Assembly: GCA_021613335.1 (NCBI GenBank)
Contig: JAJTWR010000332.1
Location: 1,373,501 to 1,437,500, forward strand
Origin: Whitmania pigra
Lineage: Eukaryota; Annelida; Clitellata; Hirudinida; Haemopidae
Direction of reading: 5' to 3'
DNA: 64,000 nucleotides
The notes under the pieces are model-generated. The model did not search any database, was not told the origin of the DNA, and saw only the letters and a list, made by a program, of their open reading frames with translations. Below are positions 59,050 to 64,000 of the stretch, one piece after another (positions within the stretch are counted from its first letter, which is position 1; each line of letters opens with the position of its first letter). The position numbers and the translations under genes were made by a program.

Positions 59050-60840
59050 TAAGTTTTTTTTGGGAGGGAGGGAGGGAGGGGACGGGTCGCATCCGGCGAT
59101 CAGCCGGATGTCCTTGTCGGTTTTTATCTTTCTGGACCCAACATTCACCAGCAGCTACTATGAGAGGCACTCGTTGGCCGTTATGCCGGTCACTGCTGCC
59201 TGGACTAGAGCTCCGAAAGCTCTCAATGGCTTCTCGTCACACGCCACCTGACCTGTTTTTCACCTGAAAACTTCGGCTATGCGAGGCTCTCACTGACCTT
59301 GCTATGTCGATCGCCTACACCAGTTTACCTACAGCGGTCATGAAAGCTCTCAGTGGCTTCTTCATACCGTGTACTTAATATATGCAAACTGGACCTCATA
59401 ATTTCTTTGTAGCGGCAGCCGGAGATAGAAATTTTCGGGTCTCGACCGCCGGCCTTTGCGCAACACAGTGTTGATAATGATAATGAATCCGAATCGTTGG
59501 ACATTTTTGCTCTCCCTGTCTTACTTGCAGAGGCCGCCTAAGACTTCTGGCTCCTCATGTGCCAGGTCCAGAATGAAGCCGTCAGCTCCAGTAGAATGAT
59601 GGCATCCGTCGACGGCGACACGAGCACCAAATCCGGCCTCTTGCCACTTTCTATCAGCACCTGGGGTAGTCTCTTCTAGATCGGCTGTGACGGTCCAGTC
59701 ATTTGCCTCTGCAAGAATGTCTGTAATATATTATTGAAGTTATACATTTTTATTGAATATAATATATAATTTCGGAGTTTAACCTCTCTTTTTGCAGAGG
59801 CATGCGATGCCCTCACGCAAGAAATAACTCTTTCGCTGTTTTGCGATCGTACACGAGTTTGCTTTGGAGACTGCTGCTTTTGCGGCCTCACACACTTCTC
59901 GAAGGACCTGATTATGTCGTCATGTGTACCGACCGTTGGCAAGGGTATGCATGCAATTGCTGAGCACGTGATGCTGTGTCTCGGTCACCCTAACCCCTGC
60001 TTATTGTCACTGGAGGGCAACTCGGTCTTGTTCCACTTTTTGCCTCCTTTCCTGATTACTCATAGCGACTCTGATTTATGAACTTGCCTGAGACCATTTT
60101 ATTAAGTGGAACTGCATGACGTTCCGTCTGAGTAGGACCTCTCAGTTCAACATCAGCTTGGCTGCTGACTCATCAATCTCATTATGCAATCGGAATTTCC
60201 TTCTAGGTCTGAGTTTGACTTCGCTGATCCTGGATGTCCGCGGAGTTGTTGAGCATCCACTGCGTTCTGAATTTTTGGAAAGCTTGTACTCTTCCACCAT
60301 TGATCTTAGTGGTAGTCGCAGGCTCGTGTTCCTGATGTAGAGGGCAAGCAATGACAGCGCTGAAGGTAGACCTAGCCATTTTCAGGTATATTGGCTAACT
60401 TTCTTCTCTAGATTCGGCCATAGCAGTCTTGGAAGGAGCACGAACTGGAGCAACCACATTTTGAACCGCCCTTGCAGCGGTGTCGCCTCGATCTTTTGCA
60501 GTTCCTCGATGGTTTGTTGAACAGGGTTTTTTATGCTCTTGTCGGTGAGAGATTTGTCGAAAACCCTTCCAAGATTTTTCACCGGTTTTTCGGATACTGT
60601 GGGGACTTGCTGCTCCGCCACATCGAAGAACACGTCCAATTTTCCCCCTGACCAGGGCAAGGCTTTTGGATTTCTCAGGTTTGAAAGCCATTCGACACCA
60701 CAATGGAAGGTTGGTCAATTTGTTCAGGGTATTTGGACAATCATCTTCCTGTTCATGATCAGGGTAGTGTCAGCCATGATTGCCGTTATTGGAGGCATGT
60801 ACACATCTTTACGGATGTGCTAATCGAGAATACTATATTA
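59050..60840 (-). pseudogene. LINE-D fragment: RT end, linker and nuclease-like C-terminus
   Basis: Minus strand, in order: ITAIMADTTLIMN at the RT YMDD position (near 60790); MAFKPEKSKSLAL; TVSEKPVKNLGRVFDKSL and LQGRFKMWLLQFVLLPRLLW (60600-60400); ALYIRNTSLRLPLRSMVEEY (60345-60280); and RPDLVLVSPSTDAIILLELT (about 59640-59570), resembling a PD...E(L) restriction-like nuclease core. Further decayed C-terminal sequence reaches about 59060. Several stops and frameshifts separate these pieces. It belongs to a different LINE group from A, B and C; the nuclease reading is tentative. Confidence 0.7.
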
Positions 60841-60844
60841 TATA

Positions 60845-62399
60845 AAAAAAACTACTATATACAAAAAAATAGAAAATAAATAAGCTATATTACAGTGTAT
60901 TATTAATAAATACTATTATTTAACATACTATTGTAATTATTTAATGTTATTAATAAATTTTATTATTGCAAATATAATGCTGTTATAACAAACACGTATA
61001 TAAATAATAATTTCCCATTTTTAAATATGAAATGCTATTATTTTTTAAAGGTTTTACAATTTTGTCTGAAAATGATATTACTTAAAGCAGGGACTTAAAT
61101 CTTAAAATAAGAAATTGTACGAAATTGTGAATGCATTTCCAGAAATTCTGATTGAAACTTCATCACTTGAACGAACAGCAAATGAATCCCAACTCCATGC
61201 ACAAATTGGATCACACGCAAGCTTAGCCAACAAAATCTTTTTAATTAATTTCAGAAAACAGCTGATGGTTTTAACATTTGTGGTTGTTCTAAACAACTTA
61301 CATTAAAATGTCAAACTTAAATTTTATCACGGGAACAAATATATGCTTGTTATTTAAAACATTCGTAAGTCATTTTTTAAAAATTAAATCCAAGCAGTTA
61401 ATTAATGCAAGCAAAATAAAACTCCAATTATAAATTAATTTCTAAACCATTTTAAAATCTCAATTACTATTAAATCATCATTAACACCATCAACCGAGTC
61501 AGGTGCAGTAGTTTGAAATGTTGATCATTATTGGTTGAGAAGTGGACAGCATGGAGGAAGGATGTATGGAAGGTTGGATGGGTGGAAGGATGGACGAATG
61601 GCTTCGTAGGCGTGCACCTGAAACTATAAAAACACGTGCAACTATAAAAACCTCTTCGATGTCCTCACTTCTAAGCAGAAAATTCGTTTCGAAGCTACAT
61701 TTAATTATATTTTTGTGATAAAACGTCATTCTCAATCGTTTATTTTTTATTAATATACGTGGTAAAGTTTGCTATTCGTCCGACACGTTAAAAGGTATTT
61801 TATTAAAATTCATTTCTCCAATTTAGTCGTTTAATCGATTTTAAGACATTAGGTGAAAGATTTCATTAATTTCTTAAAACATTGCAGGTCCATTTTCTGC
61901 TTTCATGATGACGCCATTTAATGTTGATTAACAGTTATTCTATTATTAAAGAATAGTTAATTTATTAATTTATTTATCATTTATTTTGTCCAAGCAACAA
62001 TGACATTGTACAGGCAACCTTTTAATTTTATTTACCTATAGGTGAGTGAACTCATTAACAATTGTAAACAACAGCAAAATCAATAATAATAATATTAATA
62101 ATAATAATAACATGATTGTCAAATAATTATTTCGGTTCAAATAACAAAACATATTATTTGGATCAAAATTCAAAAACTATTTCAGCAATTTGATATATTG
62201 ACAACATATTCAATATTTATATATAAGTATAAGCGTATATTTGGAGCTTATTCATACTTTATATTGAAATTGATTTTGCAAAAGTAGCTAAAACATTTTC
62301 ATTCCTGCATTGGAACTGAGAAAGTGTTTAAAAATCTGTTATTATTCAACAATGATTTAATGATAAAATAATATATTATAATTTTTTTAAGTAAGTGGT
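60845..62399. other. AT-rich interval with a repeated E-box/TATA unit
   Basis: No gene recognised. An island at 61500-61700 contains two tandem 18-bp units, each an E-box followed by TATAAAAA. A GGATGGA-rich tract lies just upstream. Confidence 0.4.
61615..61650 (+). promoter_or_regulatory. Tandem E-box/TATA unit
   Basis: CACCTGAAACTATAAAAA (61615-61632) is followed directly by CACGTGCAACTATAAAAA (61633-61650). This looks like a duplicated core promoter. No downstream exon was identified, so the assignment is weak. Confidence 0.4.
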
Positions 62400-63175
62400 T
62401 TATGAGTTTATTGAATCAAACAAACAAGCCGTTGCATACACAAAAAGAAAAAAAAAGGCGAAAGCACTAAATAAATTCAAATAGACCCAAAGGGCCAGCC
62501 TTAAGGAAGCACACGCTTCCGCTATCGGACTGACCTTAAAAGTCGCTATACAATTCCATTCAATAAATATTGCTTGCACGACACTTTGAATAATAAATAA
62601 AGTAATTTGAAAGAGCATAAGTTTAACTGAATTATATCTTTGATAGATGAAGGTGTGGAGGAGTAAAGTCTTGGGCCACAACACTGAATTGAGAATAATG
62701 TGAGGGTGGCATTAGAAATATGAAAGACTTTATTCATGTGTATTACGTAGAAAGTGTGAAGGATTGTTGTAGTTATTGCTTGATATGAAAAAAAAACAGA
62801 GAATATTTTGGGAAAAGAATTGAAATCATATGTAAACATGAAAAGAGCAATTTGTAAATTACGAATTTGTGATATGTTTAACAGACTGTTGTCATAGAAT
62901 GCAAAGGCAGTTGATGACAAAGGTGATAATAAGAAAATTATTCGTACAATCCGTTTTTGCAATGCATTCAATTGATGTAAATGTGTGTTGTAAGTAGCTG
63001 CCCATATTATATTGCAGTTAATAGATAAGGGTAAATAAGAGAGAAATATAACAGAAGAGCTATTTTTTTGTCAATAAATGGCCGAATTCTAGAAATTACA
63101 CCAATATTCTTAGAAACATTATTTTGAACGTAAGAGATGCGTTTGAGACAAGATAAATGCTTCAACATTGATTTC
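62400..63175 (-). pseudogene. LINE-C 3' fragment, copy 2
   Basis: Minus strand: VSKNIGVISRIRPF, then after a frameshift NCNIIWAATYNTHLHQLNAL and LQKRIVRII, then LLNISQIRNLQIALFMFTYD and CCGPRLYSSTPSSIKD. This is the C-terminal third of a LINE ORF2 (CR1/L2-like style), followed by a 3' UTR (CCGATAGCGGAAGCGTGTGC at about 62500-62530) and an A/T-rich end. The frame is broken at least once. A more diverged copy lies at 58.5 kb on the same strand. Confidence 0.8.
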
Positions 63176-63215
63176 AATTAACTAAAATGTAACTTATTGA
63201 AGACCAGGATTTCCA

Positions 63216-63917
63216 ATGTCATCGAACATCTTCATCTTGGCAGCCATGTTGGTTGCCTGTTTGCTTCCTCTGCATGTTCATCATCACATCGGAGCGTTCA
63301 CTGTCATTAGGAATCCACTCATTCCATTTCTTTCTGAAGGTACGTTTCTTATCTTTGGTTTTATAAATAACGAATAATAATAAATGTTATACATGTTAGA
63401 CAGAATAATATTATAATAAATCCCTCAATAAATAAATATTATAAAATGTGTTTCAAGGATTGAAATTAAAAATAATGGTTTCAGCTAATTCCATTATTTA
63501 GTCAATGTAAAACATCTCATTAACCAATTGCAATCATAATAATCATAACGCTATTATTCCTCGTAAAACTGCATAATTCAACCTGCACTCAATAACAGCA
63601 GTTAATGAATTATTCGATTACAATGAATTACAACATCGTCGTACTAATAATTTAATCACAATATTAATTTAATTTTCAACATTGTATACAAATAAACAGC
63701 GAGACGTAATTTTGAGTGCAGGAAATAATTTCGCATTGAAGCAATAATGCAGTCGATCATTGGGAGCGTAAATGGAGGTCTGGCATACACGCGTGAACAC
63801 AATTTCAAAATGGCCACCCAGAAGATGAAATATGGCAACACTTTCAACAACACGTCACAACATCAATCCTTGGTCGATGTTTCCTCTCTTTTGAGGGAAC
63901 AACACGTGGAGAACTGA
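63216..63917 (+). CDS. Putative small secreted protein, signal-peptide exon plus possible second exon
   Basis: Exon 63216-63339 starts MSSNIFILAAMLVACLLPLH, a convincing signal peptide, continues HHHIGAFTVIRNPLIPFLSE and ends at a good donor (GAAG|GTACGT). A second exon at 63742-63917 would fit the phase exactly and give 99 residues in total, with GGLAYTREHNFKMATQKMK and a stop after REQHVEN. Its acceptor (CATTGAAG) has a poor pyrimidine tract, and a competing minus-strand frame (63853-63656, MLLKVLPYFIFWVAI) overlaps it. The first exon is plausible; the second is a guess, and the true next exon may lie beyond the window. No family recognised. Confidence 0.4.
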
Positions 63918-64000
63918 ATTTAATTAGCATTTCACGCACTTTCGTCCAAAGAGCTACGGTCGTAAAGTTGAGCGAAGGCTTTACCGGAAGTTGTCAGAGT

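Overview
This is eukaryotic, metazoan DNA: AT-rich, with GT-AG introns, polyadenylation signals, very long (AAT)n and (CAT)n microsatellites, tRNA-derived SINEs, several LINE clades and hAT/pogo DNA transposons. The proteins look like those of an invertebrate, and a lophotrochozoan such as a leech or other annelid would fit. That placement is an inference from overall character, not a demonstrated identification.

Region 1 (1-7.7 kb) is a compact cluster of housekeeping genes. It holds the 3' six exons of AMP deaminase (+), the Sm core protein SmD1 (-, four exons, convergent with AMPD), the GPI transamidase subunit PIG-T (+, one uninterrupted exon, head to head with SmD1 across about 270 bp) and the small translation-associated protein TMA7 (+, four exons).

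Region 2 (8-50 kb) is a gene-poor repeat landscape. Its main occupants are: a decayed TIR transposon carrying a SINE with perfect 13-bp target duplications; a full LINE insertion (22319-25921, minus) with 14-bp target duplications whose reverse transcriptase core is deleted; a near-identical 310-bp sequence in two inverted copies 15.5 kb apart; a BED/hAT transposase pseudogene; a LINE with an intact 946-codon endonuclease-RT ORF (31412-34252); a deleted hAT copy with perfect 8-bp duplications; a pogo/Tigger-like pseudogene; two nested SINE families; and a 785-bp foldback element (48222-49006) whose inverted arms are built from 14-16-bp tandem repeats, with 9-bp duplications. Palindromic CRE sites (TGACGTCA) recur in small unique islands between the microsatellites.

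Region 3 (51-64 kb) contains a two-exon rhodopsin-like GPCR whose DRY motif reads DAY, three further decayed LINE 3' fragments on the minus strand, and at the right edge a likely signal-peptide exon of a small secreted protein.

The most notable signals are (a) the foldback element and the hAT gene piece caught in its centre, (b) the shared 3' tail linking one SINE family to the LINE at 22-26 kb, (c) the atypical GPCR, and (d) the excess of CRE palindromes. All calls come from reading and hand translation; no database search was run.
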